This document shows positions 47,752-55,895 of a stretch of 64,000 bases of DNA, piece after piece (the stretch's first letter is position 1; every line of letters begins with the position of its first letter). The translations under genes were made by a program, and so were the position numbers. The notes under the pieces were generated by a model, which saw nothing but the letters and a program-made list of their open reading frames with translations, was not told the DNA's origin and did no database searches. The DNA is taken from assembly GCA_937974825.1 (NCBI GenBank), contig CALJVD010000033.1, positions 33,685-97,684 of the forward strand, read 5' to 3'. The DNA is from an uncultured Oceanospirillaceae bacterium (GTDB lineage: Bacteria; Pseudomonadota; Gammaproteobacteria; Pseudomonadales; Oceanobacteraceae).

Positions 47752-48453
47752 ATGGGAATCAAACTTTTAACCTTCGATTTAGACCATACTTTATGGGCAC
47801 CTGAAAACGCATTAGCAGGTGCCGATAAAGAAATGTACGCTTGGCTAACCCAGCACTACCCACAAGTAACCGAGCTTTATAGTCCGCAAGCGCTTACTGA
47901 CTATCGTTTAGCACTGGCAGCACAGAACCCACAGTTAGCTGTAAAGGTTTCTGCCATGCGCATCGAGGTGCTACGCTTGGTGTGTTTAGAAGCAGGGATG
48001 AATGCTGAGCAAGCAGACGATGTGTCTAAACAGGCGTTTTCAATTTTTTACCATCACCGCAGTAATATTGAGTTCTATCCTGACGCATTAGAAACAGTGA
48101 CAGAGTTAGCGCAAGACTATCCATTAATTGCCCTAACTAATGGGAACGCCGATTTAAAGTTAATTGGTATCGACCACCTATTTAAGGCGTATTTTAATGC
48201 CGATGGAGTCGGGACGGCTAAACCTTCGCCTGAGATGTTTCTCGCAGCGCTAGAGTATGCGCAAGTTAAGGCCGAAAACTGTGTGCATATCGGTGATTGC
48301 CCGGTGAATGATGTATTGGCACCGAAGCGAGTTGGAATGAAAGCAGTATGGGTTAATGCCGCACAAGACCAGTGGCCCCATGCCTCAGAAACTACGCCTG
48401 ATGCCGTTATTACCCACGTAAGAGAATTACCAGAAATATTAAAGCAGTGGTAA
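47752..48453 (+). CDS. HAD-superfamily hydrolase
   Basis: HAD phosphatase of 233 aa. Motif I is FDLDHTLW (8-15), where Asp9 is the nucleophile and Asp11 the acid. Motif II is IALTNGN, and motif III/IV is IGDCPVNDVLAPKRVGMKAVW. Family members here resemble YigB, a flavin phosphatase, which follows xerC in enteric bacteria. The start ATG 47752 lies one base after the DUF484 stop, so the xerC normally found between these two genes is absent. No ribosome-binding site is seen. Confidence 0.88.
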   Translation: MGIKLLTFDLDHTLWAPENALAGADKEMYAWLTQHYPQVTELYSPQALTDYRLALAAQNPQLAVKVSAMRIEVLRLVCLEAGMNAEQADDVSKQAFSIFYHHRSNIEFYPDALETVTELAQDYPLIALTNGNADLKLIGIDHLFKAYFNADGVGTAKPSPEMFLAALEYAQVKAENCVHIGDCPVNDVLAPKRVGMKAVWVNAAQDQWPHASETTPDAVITHVRELPEILKQW

Positions 48454-48480
48454 AGGTTAGGGGCGACCTAACCCTTACCA
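48448..48480. repeat. Long hairpin between converging HAD and sutA genes
   Basis: TGGTAAAGGTTAGG at 48448-48461 and CCTAACCCTTACCA at 48467-48480 pair over 14 bases with one mismatch and a five-base loop. The left arm includes the HAD stop codon. There is no T-run. The stem probably marks the shared 3' end of the two converging transcripts. Confidence 0.55.
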
Positions 48481-48498
48481 TGCACTCAACGTCTTAAA

Positions 48499-48810
48499 CT
48501 AAATACGGCGGCTGCCATAGTTAGACGTTGGCTTCTTTGGGGGATCCCCCATCAATTTGTCTTCCACTTGCTGAATCTTGCCACCTTTAGCTAAGAAGGC
48601 TTCGATCTCTGCCTGCATGGCTTCGCGTATTTTATTGCGCGCCGCAAGAGAAGAATGAGCAGAGGCAGCAGCAGCGGCTAACTCATCGGCAGATACCTCT
48701 TCGTCATCGTCTGTGTCTGCTACTAGCTCGGTATCGATTTTTCCATCGTCGTCGTTCAGCTCATCCGTGTCTGTTTGTTCATCATCTAAATCATAATCGT
48801 CATCAGACAT
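48499..48810 (-). CDS. sutA: SutA-like RNA polymerase-binding regulator
   Basis: Small acidic protein of 103 residues. The N-terminal half is an Asp/Glu/Thr-rich disordered stretch (DDDYDLDDEQTDTDELNDDD). A short helix and the C-terminal motif EIEAFLAKGGKIQQVE and DPPKKPTSNYGSRRI follow. This end closely matches Pseudomonas aeruginosa SutA as I remember it (GGKVQEIE, DPPKKPDSKYGSRPI). SutA binds RNA polymerase and raises rRNA and maintenance gene transcription during slow growth. Single gene, convergent with the HAD gene. Confidence 0.85.
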   Translation of the reverse strand: MSDDDYDLDDEQTDTDELNDDDGKIDTELVADTDDDEEVSADELAAAAASAHSSLAARNKIREAMQAEIEAFLAKGGKIQQVEDKLMGDPPKKPTSNYGSRRI

Positions 48811-48884
48811 AAATTTCTCCTACATAATGCGCACTGGCATACTGCATATAGACAAAAATAAATGAAATTTCCAAGTAGTGCTCA

Positions 48885-48917
48885 TAAAAAAACCGCATCA
48901 ATATAGATACGGTTCTT
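48885..48917 (-). terminator. Rho-independent terminator of cytochrome c5 gene
   Basis: On the minus strand AACCGTATC pairs with GATGCGGTT (one mismatch) and is followed by seven T. It lies about 33 bases after the cytochrome gene stop. Confidence 0.75.
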
Positions 48918-48949
48918 AAAAACAACTTGTAGTGTTGCTGGTACGGCTA

Positions 48950-49354
48950 TTAACGACCTGACATAAAGTTAATGGCAGCCATTAACTCGTCATCAGAGCA
49001 GTCACCGCAAGTACCTTTAGGTGGCATTGCATTTAAGCCTTCGATTGCATGCTTAAGTACGGTCGCTTCGCCTTGTGAAAAACGAGCGTCCCAAGCCGCA
49101 GTGTCACCTTTTTTAGGAGCGTCTAATAGACCGCTACCATGACAAGCAACACAGGCGGAATTATAAACGGCTTCACCGCTACGAGCACCACTGCTAGCAG
49201 CAGCTGTAGCGCCTGCGCATTCAGAGCCAGCACATACAGTGCCAACAGGTTTAATACGTTCAACGATTTTTTCGTTAGCGGCGTCAGTATCAGCCCATGC
49301 TTGAACAGCAAAGATTGTTACAGCCATAAAAATTAGTGCTTTTAATTGTTTCAC
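48950..49354 (-). CDS. Cytochrome c5-like monoheme cytochrome
   Basis: Periplasmic electron carrier of 134 aa. A signal peptide ends at AWA (about residue 21). The heme attachment site is CVACH in the NSACVACHGSG block, and the axial methionine is in LNAMPPKG. The CGDC pair near the C-terminus is the disulfide characteristic of cytochrome c5. A Cys pair with an Ala/Gly-rich linker (CAGSECAGATAAASS) precedes the heme domain and is less usual. Probably donates electrons to a terminal oxidase; the partner is not in the window. Confidence 0.9.
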   Translation of the reverse strand: MKQLKALIFMAVTIFAVQAWADTDAANEKIVERIKPVGTVCAGSECAGATAAASSGARSGEAVYNSACVACHGSGLLDAPKKGDTAAWDARFSQGEATVLKHAIEGLNAMPPKGTCGDCSDDELMAAINFMSGR

Positions 49355-49490
49355 GCTAAAGTCCTCTTAAATAAGCTTATTAGGCGAGCAGTACGGCGCT
49401 GATTATAACGACATTTTGCATCCTGTTGCAGCTATAAACCGGATAAAAATGATATAAACTGTAAATATGCGGGATAAATAGGGAGTTTCC

Positions 49491-50603
49491 ATGAACGCAC
49501 GCAGACTATTTTTAGCCTCTACCTTGGTATCGCCTTGGTTATTTAAGGCAGTGGTTGCAGAAGCTGAAACAGAATTCGAGCGATATAAGCGCGAACAGGC
49601 ACAGGGAGTAAAAAAACTTTCGACTGAGTGGCAGGTATATCAAAAGAATTACAGAGCCGCTTATCGCCAATATGTTACGCAACTGAGCAAAGTGTGGGAC
49701 AAGCCTGAAGTTTCGACACAAAAAGAATGGGTCGAATACAGCGAAAACATGCAAGTAAAGCGCGTAGTCGACTTTGAAAAGAACCAAGTAAGAATCAGTT
49801 TTACCGGCGTTGAGGCTGAATCTATTAGCCAAGAAAAGCTGAATAGTGAATTGCAGTCTGTATTAGATGAAAAACTGGATCAAGCTTATAAAGCCGACCC
49901 TGTCTTAGGTTATACCACGGGCTCAAAAGCTCCTGCTAGCAATGTCACCGTATCGGGCAGTAAAGGCGCCAACAGTAAAGAGCTAATTAAACAAGCCAAG
50001 AAAACAGAAAATAAAAAGGCCAAGCTTGGCAAAGAAGTGACCTATGTAATTCCTTTAGCACCGGGCGCTGCGCGTGATAGAGCAGAAGAGTTTTCCCCTA
50101 TCGTTAATACTATGGCTAAAAAGTGGGATGTTGAGCCGGCATTAGTGATGGCTATTATGCAGACAGAATCCGCCTTTAACCCCATGGCTCGTAGTCACAT
50201 TCCAGCCTTTGGATTAATGCAAATTGTCCCTGCCAGTGCTGGGCGTGATGCCAGTAAAGCTGTTTGGGGGAAAGACCAACTGCTTACTGGACAGCAATTA
50301 TTTAACCCGCAAACCAATATTGAGTTAGGCTGTGCCTACTTGAACATTCTTGATAAGCGCTATCTAAAGTCTATTACTCATCCTGAAAGTCGTTTGTATT
50401 GCACTATTGCTGCCTATAACACAGGCGCAGGTAACGTAGCGCGTGCCTTTACAGGTAAAACCTCGGTAGTAAAGGCGGCACCACGCATTAATGTGATGAC
50501 GCCAAGACAGGTTTATGCACATTTACAAAGAAAGTTACCTTACGATGAAACGCGTCATTATCTTGTACGTGTGACCGATCGTTTAGAAAAATACAGAGCT
50601 TAG
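49491..50603 (+). CDS. mltC: MltC-like lytic murein transglycosylase
   Basis: Peptidoglycan lytic enzyme with the MltC layout: an N-terminal DUF3393 domain (about 30-180), a Lys/Ser-rich linker and a C-terminal SLT domain. The latter has the catalytic Glu in MAIMQTESAFNP, then FGLMQIVPASAG and AAYNTGAGNVARA. MltC of E. coli is a lipoprotein, but this protein has no lipobox. Its N-terminus NARRLFLASTLVSPW carries a twin-arginine pair before a weak hydrophobic stretch, so Tat export is possible. GGGAG precedes ATG 49491. First gene of a five-gene envelope operon with ynbE, ydbL, lemA and an M48 protease. Confidence 0.85.
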   Translation: MNARRLFLASTLVSPWLFKAVVAEAETEFERYKREQAQGVKKLSTEWQVYQKNYRAAYRQYVTQLSKVWDKPEVSTQKEWVEYSENMQVKRVVDFEKNQVRISFTGVEAESISQEKLNSELQSVLDEKLDQAYKADPVLGYTTGSKAPASNVTVSGSKGANSKELIKQAKKTENKKAKLGKEVTYVIPLAPGAARDRAEEFSPIVNTMAKKWDVEPALVMAIMQTESAFNPMARSHIPAFGLMQIVPASAGRDASKAVWGKDQLLTGQQLFNPQTNIELGCAYLNILDKRYLKSITHPESRLYCTIAAYNTGAGNVARAFTGKTSVVKAAPRINVMTPRQVYAHLQRKLPYDETRHYLVRVTDRLEKYRA

Positions 50604-50667
50604 TTTTTACTTTGCAAATACAGTTCAGGCGGTTAAAGTGAATAATCGCTTGGTGAGGAATAAAAGT

Positions 50668-50850
50668 ATGATTCGCACATTGTTAGGGCTGCCCGTACTG
50701 CTGTTAGTGCTGACTGGTTGTACGTTAAAAGTAGCTGCACCAGAAAAGCCAATCACTATTAATTTAAACGTTAAGATTGAGCATGAAGTACGTATTAAAG
50801 TAGAAAAAGAATTGGAAAACCTGTTCGAAGAAGAGTCCGGCTTGTTTTAG
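50668..50850 (+). CDS. ynbE: YnbE-like outer-membrane lipoprotein
   Basis: Lipoprotein of 60 residues from ATG 50668 (MIRTLLGLPVLLLVLTGC), with GAGGAA eight bases upstream; the longer frame would use a GTG. The lipobox is LTGC (Cys18). The mature part, PEKPITINLNVKIEHEVRIK, is the YnbE signature: an amphipathic beta-strand predicted in E. coli to extend the YdbH bridge at the outer membrane. Next to YdbL as in E. coli, but YdbH itself lies at 19233. Confidence 0.9.
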   Translation: MIRTLLGLPVLLLVLTGCTLKVAAPEKPITINLNVKIEHEVRIKVEKELENLFEEESGLF

Positions 50851-50866
50851 CCTATTAGGAGTAAAT

Positions 50867-51187
50867 ATGAGCAGAATATTAGTGTTTTTAAGTGTCTTGC
50901 TATTTGCAGTGAGCAGCATGGCGTTAGATATCGATACCGCCAAGGCACAAGGATTAGTCGGCGAACAAACTAACGGGTATTTAGGGTTAGTAGCCACAAA
51001 TCATATGGAAGCTGCTGCATTAGTCAGTGAAATTAATCTTAAGCGTAAAGAAAAATATATGGAAATTGCCACTAAGCAAAAAACGGCACTTTCTAACATT
51101 GAAGCATTAGCCGGTGGCAAACTGATTGAGCGCGCCGCTGCTGATGGGCAGTACTATCAAACCTCAAGTGGAAACTGGGCTCGATAA
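50867..51187 (+). CDS. ydbL: YdbL-like periplasmic protein (DUF1318)
   Basis: Periplasmic protein of 106 aa with a signal peptide ending near SMA (about 19). The mature sequence holds the DUF1318 signature AKAQGLVGEQTNGYLG (residues 25-40) and a C-terminal YYQTSSGNWAR. In E. coli YdbL is reported to regulate YnbE assembly on YdbH. It follows ynbE after 16 bases and precedes lemA after 18. Confidence 0.9.
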   Translation: MSRILVFLSVLLFAVSSMALDIDTAKAQGLVGEQTNGYLGLVATNHMEAAALVSEINLKRKEKYMEIATKQKTALSNIEALAGGKLIERAAADGQYYQTSSGNWAR

Positions 51188-51205
51188 CTAACAAAGGAAT
51201 TTATT

Positions 51206-51802
51206 ATGTCTACAGGTGCGATCGTTTTTACCGTTGTTATAGTGGCATTAGTGTTTTATGTCATCAATGTATACAACACTTTGGTAAAGCTAAAAAACCG
51301 CTTTGAAAATGCTTTTTCGCAAATCGAAGTACAACTGAAACGCCGATATGACTTAATTCCTAATTTAGTAAATACGGCCAAAGCGTATATGGAACATGAG
51401 CGTGAAACGCTCGAAGCGGTAATCAGTGCGCGTAATACCGCTATGGCAGGATTAAAAGCCGCTGCCGGTCAGCCCGGTGGTGAGCAAGCCATGAAAACAC
51501 TCGCAGGTGCCGAGCAAAGTTTAGCCGGTGCACTAGGGCGTATGAACGTAGTTATGGAGGCTTATCCAGAGCTTAAAGCGAATCAGAATATGATGCAGCT
51601 GTCTGAGCAAATCACCTCTACCGAGAACAAAGTATCTTTTGCTCGCCAAGGGTACAACGACTCAGTTATGGCGTATAACACGTACCGCCAATCGTTCCCA
51701 CCAGTGTTCTTTGCTAAGCAATTTGGACACGCCAAAGATGCCAGTCTGTTAGAGTTTGCTGACAGTGCTGCCATTCAGGATGCACCCAAAGTAACCTTTT
51801 AA
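51206..51802 (+). CDS. lemA: LemA family protein
   Basis: Membrane-anchored helical-bundle protein of 198 aa. One N-terminal membrane segment (about 5-25) is followed by VYNTLVKLKNRFENAFSQIE and LKRRYDLIPNLVNTAKAY, the LemA hallmark, and AYPELKANQNMMQL near 115. Its biochemical role is unknown. Immediate pairing with a membrane M48 metalloprotease (six bases apart) is conserved in many bacteria, so the two probably act together. AAAGGAA precedes ATG 51206. Confidence 0.93.
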   Translation: MSTGAIVFTVVIVALVFYVINVYNTLVKLKNRFENAFSQIEVQLKRRYDLIPNLVNTAKAYMEHERETLEAVISARNTAMAGLKAAAGQPGGEQAMKTLAGAEQSLAGALGRMNVVMEAYPELKANQNMMQLSEQITSTENKVSFARQGYNDSVMAYNTYRQSFPPVFFAKQFGHAKDASLLEFADSAAIQDAPKVTF

Positions 51803-51808
51803 TTGCCC

Positions 51809-53602
51809 ATGGATTTTTTCCAACACCAAGACGAAGCCAAAAAACGCACCACACGTTTAGTGGTGCTTTTTGCGTTGGCGGTTATCAGTCTTATCGTACT
51901 GCTGAATCTAATTATCGCCGCACTTTTTGTTGGTGGTGGAGAAGGTGGCACGCGTAATATTCTTAATCACTTGCACCTTGAACAGTGGCTGATTATCAGT
52001 GCCGTTGTTATTACCGGCATTGGTGGTGCTAGTCTGTTCCGCTGGTTTCAGCTGCGTGGTGGTGGCAAGGTGGTGGCACGCTCCTTAGGTGGTCGCTTAG
52101 TGCACCCTAATAGCACCGATTTTTACGAACAACGATTACTTAACGTAGTAGAAGAAATAGCACTGGCTGCCGGTGTTCCTGTGCCGCCAGTGTATGTTAT
52201 GGAAGATCAAAGCATTAATGCCTTTGCCGCTGGCTATAACTTTTCGGATGCGGTTATTGGTATTACGCGTGGTGCAATGACAAAGCTTAACCGCGAGCAA
52301 CTGCAAGGCGTAATTGCTCATGAGTTCAGCCATATTTTTAATGGCGATATGCGCTTAAATATCAGAATAATGGCGCTCTTATTCGGCATATTGTTTATTG
52401 CTTTAATTGGACGTTTCTTTCTGGATGTCGCTTTAACCTCACGCTCAAGCCGCAGTAAAAACGACAATAGAATGGCTTTTTTAATTCTGGGTCTGGCGCT
52501 CATTATTATCGGTTATTGCGGAGTGTTTTTTGGCAATCTTATTAAGGCCGCCGTTTCAAGGCAGCGTGAGTACTTGGCCGATGCTTCAGCGGTGCAGTAC
52601 ACCAGGAATCCATCGGGCATTGCGGGTGCCTTAAAAGTTATTGCTATGGAAGGAAGTGTGGTAAGCAGTTCAAACAGCAGTGAAGCAGCCCATTTATTTT
52701 TTGGTAACGCTATTTCTAATCAGCTGTTTAGTATGTTCTCTACCCATCCCGATATCGATGACCGTATTAAGCGCATAGAGCCTAACTGGAATGGCGAATA
52801 CTTACGACCACAAACCTTTGCAGAGTTTGAACAAGAGCGTAAAGCGTTCGAAGACGTGCAAACAGCATTTTCTTCCTCAACCACCAGTGCTCAAGCGCAA
52901 ACCATTGATGCCTTAGAACAAGCGGTACACCAACAAACCATGGCACCGCATTTACTCTTTGCTTTGCTGCTTGCTCAGCAGCCAACGGGTGCGCAAAGAC
53001 AGCAGCCAGAGGTAGTGCAAGAGCTTATAAAAGACATAGAAAAGCTTCCAGAAGAAAACAGACTGAGCTTGGTTGAGCGGAGTATGCCTACCCTAAAGCA
53101 AATGTCGAAAGACGAATACAAAGAATTTCGACATAAATTAGAAGGTTTGATGGCGTCGCAAACGCCTCCTAATATATTTACTTGGTGCTTATTTCGCTTA
53201 ACCACTAAGTACTTAGATGGGCACTTCTACAAGGTCAGCCCGGCACGAATTAATTATACTAAAGAACGGCAAGTGCTTAATGCCATAGGCGTGGTGCTAT
53301 CTGCCTTAGCTCGTAATGGCAATGATACGGAAGAGGTTGAAGAGCAAGCGTTCTTAGCGGGTTGTGAAGCCGGTCAATTTCAGGGATTAAAAATTAGACA
53401 GCTGACAGAAACTACACGATTAGATGCTGCCTTAGAGCAATTACAGCAGACCTACCCTCACATTCAGGGGCGCTTGTTTAAGGCGATGGTAGCTGTGGTT
53501 CATTATGATGGAGAGGTGCGTCCAGTAGAGCAGGATATGCTTAAAACCATAGCGGCAATTTTAGATATCCCGGCTCCACTGGTGGCGATGAATTTAGAGT
53601 GA
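51809..53602 (+). CDS. M48 family membrane metalloprotease (HtpX-like) with long C-terminal extension
   Basis: Zinc metalloprotease of 597 aa starting at ATG 51809. There are two N-terminal membrane helices, then the active site IAHEFSHIFNGD with HEFSH at 171-175. Two more helices follow (about 188-208 and 230-252), and REYLADASAV carries the third zinc ligand. After about residue 310 comes a helical extension of nearly 290 residues lacking known motifs, about twice the size of HtpX. LemA-linked M48 proteases often have this form. Likely role: quality control of membrane or envelope proteins; the substrate is unknown. It converges with the DUF4124 gene with no gap. Confidence 0.88.
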   Translation: MDFFQHQDEAKKRTTRLVVLFALAVISLIVLLNLIIAALFVGGGEGGTRNILNHLHLEQWLIISAVVITGIGGASLFRWFQLRGGGKVVARSLGGRLVHPNSTDFYEQRLLNVVEEIALAAGVPVPPVYVMEDQSINAFAAGYNFSDAVIGITRGAMTKLNREQLQGVIAHEFSHIFNGDMRLNIRIMALLFGILFIALIGRFFLDVALTSRSSRSKNDNRMAFLILGLALIIIGYCGVFFGNLIKAAVSRQREYLADASAVQYTRNPSGIAGALKVIAMEGSVVSSSNSSEAAHLFFGNAISNQLFSMFSTHPDIDDRIKRIEPNWNGEYLRPQTFAEFEQERKAFEDVQTAFSSSTTSAQAQTIDALEQAVHQQTMAPHLLFALLLAQQPTGAQRQQPEVVQELIKDIEKLPEENRLSLVERSMPTLKQMSKDEYKEFRHKLEGLMASQTPPNIFTWCLFRLTTKYLDGHFYKVSPARINYTKERQVLNAIGVVLSALARNGNDTEEVEEQAFLAGCEAGQFQGLKIRQLTETTRLDAALEQLQQTYPHIQGRLFKAMVAVVHYDGEVRPVEQDMLKTIAAILDIPAPLVAMNLE

Positions 53603-54283
53603 TTACGGCTGAGCTTGTTGCTGATCGAGCACTCTATCAACGTGGTCGTAATCAACTTCACTTGGTAGTACACCAGGCTTATACACCTGCAATATACGCA
53701 CACGCTCATACTGCTGAGCCATTTCTTGAGTGAGTTCGTTCATTAGCTGCTGACGCTGGCTAATATTGCGCTCACTGTCTTTAATACCATTTTGTAATTG
53801 AATGATATTGGCACGAATATCGGCCGGAACATCACGACCATTACGTTCAATATTGGCTGCTCTGTTTTGCTCTGCCTCAAGCTTTAACACTAAGTCATCG
53901 ATATTACGACGTTGCAGCTGAATGTATGAATCAAGCTCAAGTGCTTTACGCGTACGAGCACGCTCGACATCACTAGGGTGAGCGTATAGGTGCAATAACG
54001 CTATATCGTCTTCTTTTTGCTTTAATCTGGCCTTTTGACGAGCTTCGTCGGCGGCCTTTTGGGCAGCCATGGCTTCTAGCTCTTCTTTCGTGGGAGCAGG
54101 TGGCACAACCTCGACAACGATTCCACGATTATTAAGTACCTCGTAGCCGTAATCGGCATACTGCGGCGGAATATGGTGCTCAATAAAGGTTTTGCCATCC
54201 ACTTTAAAGCGGTACAGCTGGCTAGCATCTGATGTCTGACTAAACAGTAAACAGGCAGCAACTAGGCCAACGAGCGGTTTCAT
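53603..54283 (-). CDS. DUF4124 exported coiled-coil protein
   Basis: Exported protein of 226 aa. The signal peptide ends near SDA (about 20). The next 20 residues ([20 protein letters not shown]) match DUF4124, a short beta unit. A Pro-rich hinge then leads into a long charged coiled coil (about 62-200) typical of DUF4124 proteins. Function unknown; structural or scaffold role in the periplasm is a guess. Its ATG overlaps the pyrE stop (ATGA), so it is translated with pyrE. Confidence 0.82.
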   Translation of the reverse strand: MKPLVGLVAACLLFSQTSDASQLYRFKVDGKTFIEHHIPPQYADYGYEVLNNRGIVVEVVPPAPTKEELEAMAAQKAADEARQKARLKQKEDDIALLHLYAHPSDVERARTRKALELDSYIQLQRRNIDDLVLKLEAEQNRAANIERNGRDVPADIRANIIQLQNGIKDSERNISQRQQLMNELTQEMAQQYERVRILQVYKPGVLPSEVDYDHVDRVLDQQQAQP

Positions 54284-54930
54284 GCATCTACTCCGTAGCG
54301 ATCGCGATAGGCTTTAATCGCCTCTGCGTGCTGTTGTAATTCAGGTTGTTGTGAAACGTAATCTAACACTTGGTTCAAACCAACGATACTAATAACGTTT
54401 ATGCCGTAATCGCGCTCAACCTCTTGAATGGCTGATAACTCACCCTGACCTTTTTCTTGGCGGTCTAAGGCAATTAAGGCAGCGCTTGCTTGCGCTTGTG
54501 GGTAAGTAGCAATTAAATCCATCACCTCACGAATAGCGGTACCGGCTGTAATAACATCATCAACAATTAGAACCTTGCCCTCTAAGGGCGCACCTACTAA
54601 CATACCGCCTTCACCGTGGCTTTTCGCTTCTTTACGGTTGAAAGTATAAGGAATATCTTTTTGGTAGTGGTCATCGAGCGCAACTGCTAAAGTTGCGGCT
54701 AAAGGGATACCCTTATAAGCAGGACCAAATACAAGATCGAACTCAACGCCAGACTCAATAAGAGCAGCAGCATAAAAACGACTGAGTTGAGCCAACGCAC
54801 GACCACTGTTAAATAAGCCTGCGTTGAAAAAATATGGGCTAATACGGCCGGATTTCAATTGAAATTCACCAAACTTTAAGACGCCATGAGAGATTGCAAA
54901 TTCAATAAACTCTTTTTGATACTGGTGCAT
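54280..54930 (-). CDS. pyrE: Orotate phosphoribosyltransferase
   Basis: Forms orotidine 5'-phosphate from orotate and PRPP in pyrimidine synthesis. The PRPP loop is [16 protein letters not shown] (near 120-135), preceded by the catalytic-loop region [23 protein letters not shown] and the N-terminal [19 protein letters not shown] complete the family pattern. Length is 216 aa. Divergent from crc, as in Pseudomonas. Confidence 0.96.
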   Translation of the reverse strand: MHQYQKEFIEFAISHGVLKFGEFQLKSGRISPYFFNAGLFNSGRALAQLSRFYAAALIESGVEFDLVFGPAYKGIPLAATLAVALDDHYQKDIPYTFNRKEAKSHGEGGMLVGAPLEGKVLIVDDVITAGTAIREVMDLIATYPQAQASAALIALDRQEKGQGELSAIQEVERDYGINVISIVGLNQVLDYVSQQPELQQHAEAIKAYRDRYGVDA

Positions 54931-55054
54931 AAGGATTCCGTATTCGCTTAATAAAAAAGAACAAATATTCTAACAGAGACTATATCTTAGGTATAACTTC
55001 TTAATGCCCTGCAAGATAGGGTATTATAAAACAATTGCCAGATTGGGAAGCACT

Positions 55055-55831
55055 ATGAGGATAATCAGTTTACAAGTTGATGGGTTACAGCAGGCTGTCG
55101 ATAACGGTCTTTACCAATTATTGGAAAGTACCGACTTTGATGTAGTAGCCATTCAGAACCTGAAAGCGAAAGAGTATCAGCTTTCTGATGAGGCGCTTTA
55201 CCCCAACGGTTACAACGCGTATTTCTTTGATGCAGAAGCAGATAACTATTCTGGCGTTGCGATTTTAACGCGTGAAATACCTAAAGCGATTATGACGGGG
55301 CTTGCGTTCCCGCAGTGCGACACTCAAGGGCGCTTTATTCAAGCCGACTTTGATCATGTGAGTGTGGGTTCTATTTTGTTTCCTGCGGTGGACGAGTACA
55401 ACACCCTAGAAGACAAACTTGCATTCCAGCAGGCTTTCCTAGACCACTTAACGAAAACACGCCGTAAGCGTCGTGAATTTATTTTCTGTGGTAACTTTGA
55501 AGCTTCTCATAAAACCATCGATTTATCCGACTGGGAAAGTAACCAGAATACTCCAGGGTTTTTACCTGCAGAGCGAGCGTTCTTTGACCAGATGTTTGGT
55601 CCTGTAGGCTATGTCGATGCCTTCCGCGAAGCGAACTTTGGTGAAAACCAATTTACTTGGTGGCCATCAAAAGAGGATGCGCGTCGTAATATCAACGGCT
55701 GGCGTAAAGACTTCCAAATTTGTACACCCTCTATTCGTCAGTACGTCGTAGATGCCAAACTCGATACAAGTTTACGTTTTGGTGATCACGCTGCGGTGAT
55801 GATTGAGTATGATTTTGAAGACGAAGATTAG
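55055..55831 (+). CDS. crc: Catabolite repression control protein Crc
   Basis: Exonuclease III-fold protein of 258 aa that in pseudomonads stabilises Hfq on A-rich target mRNAs during carbon catabolite repression. MRIISLQVDGLQ, QADFDHVSV, RRKRREFIFCGNF and PGFLPAERAFFDQMFG align with P. aeruginosa Crc. Nuclease residues are missing: the ExoIII ETK position reads QNLK and the GDxN position reads GNFE, as expected for Crc rather than XthA. I start at ATG 55055 after GGGAAG, dropping 17 residues of longer frame. The divergent pyrE-crc arrangement supports the call. A strong terminator follows. Confidence 0.9.
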   Translation: MRIISLQVDGLQQAVDNGLYQLLESTDFDVVAIQNLKAKEYQLSDEALYPNGYNAYFFDAEADNYSGVAILTREIPKAIMTGLAFPQCDTQGRFIQADFDHVSVGSILFPAVDEYNTLEDKLAFQQAFLDHLTKTRRKRREFIFCGNFEASHKTIDLSDWESNQNTPGFLPAERAFFDQMFGPVGYVDAFREANFGENQFTWWPSKEDARRNINGWRKDFQICTPSIRQYVVDAKLDTSLRFGDHAAVMIEYDFEDED

Positions 55832-55850
55832 TAGTCGTTAGAAAGGCAGC

Positions 55851-55878
55851 AAAAAAAAGCGCCAATTGGCGCTTTTTT
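55851..55878. terminator. Bidirectional terminator between crc and ilvE
   Basis: A-run plus GCGCC pairs with GGCGC plus T-run around AATT. It serves crc on the plus strand and the pot-glnE-ilvE transcript on the minus strand. Confidence 0.9.
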
Positions 55879-55895
55879 TGTTCCATACCGCTCGA

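Noticed and set aside
55004..55054. Longer N-terminus for Crc
   Set aside because: The 17 extra residues lack similarity, and GGGAAG correctly positions ATG 55055 at the conserved MRIIS start.
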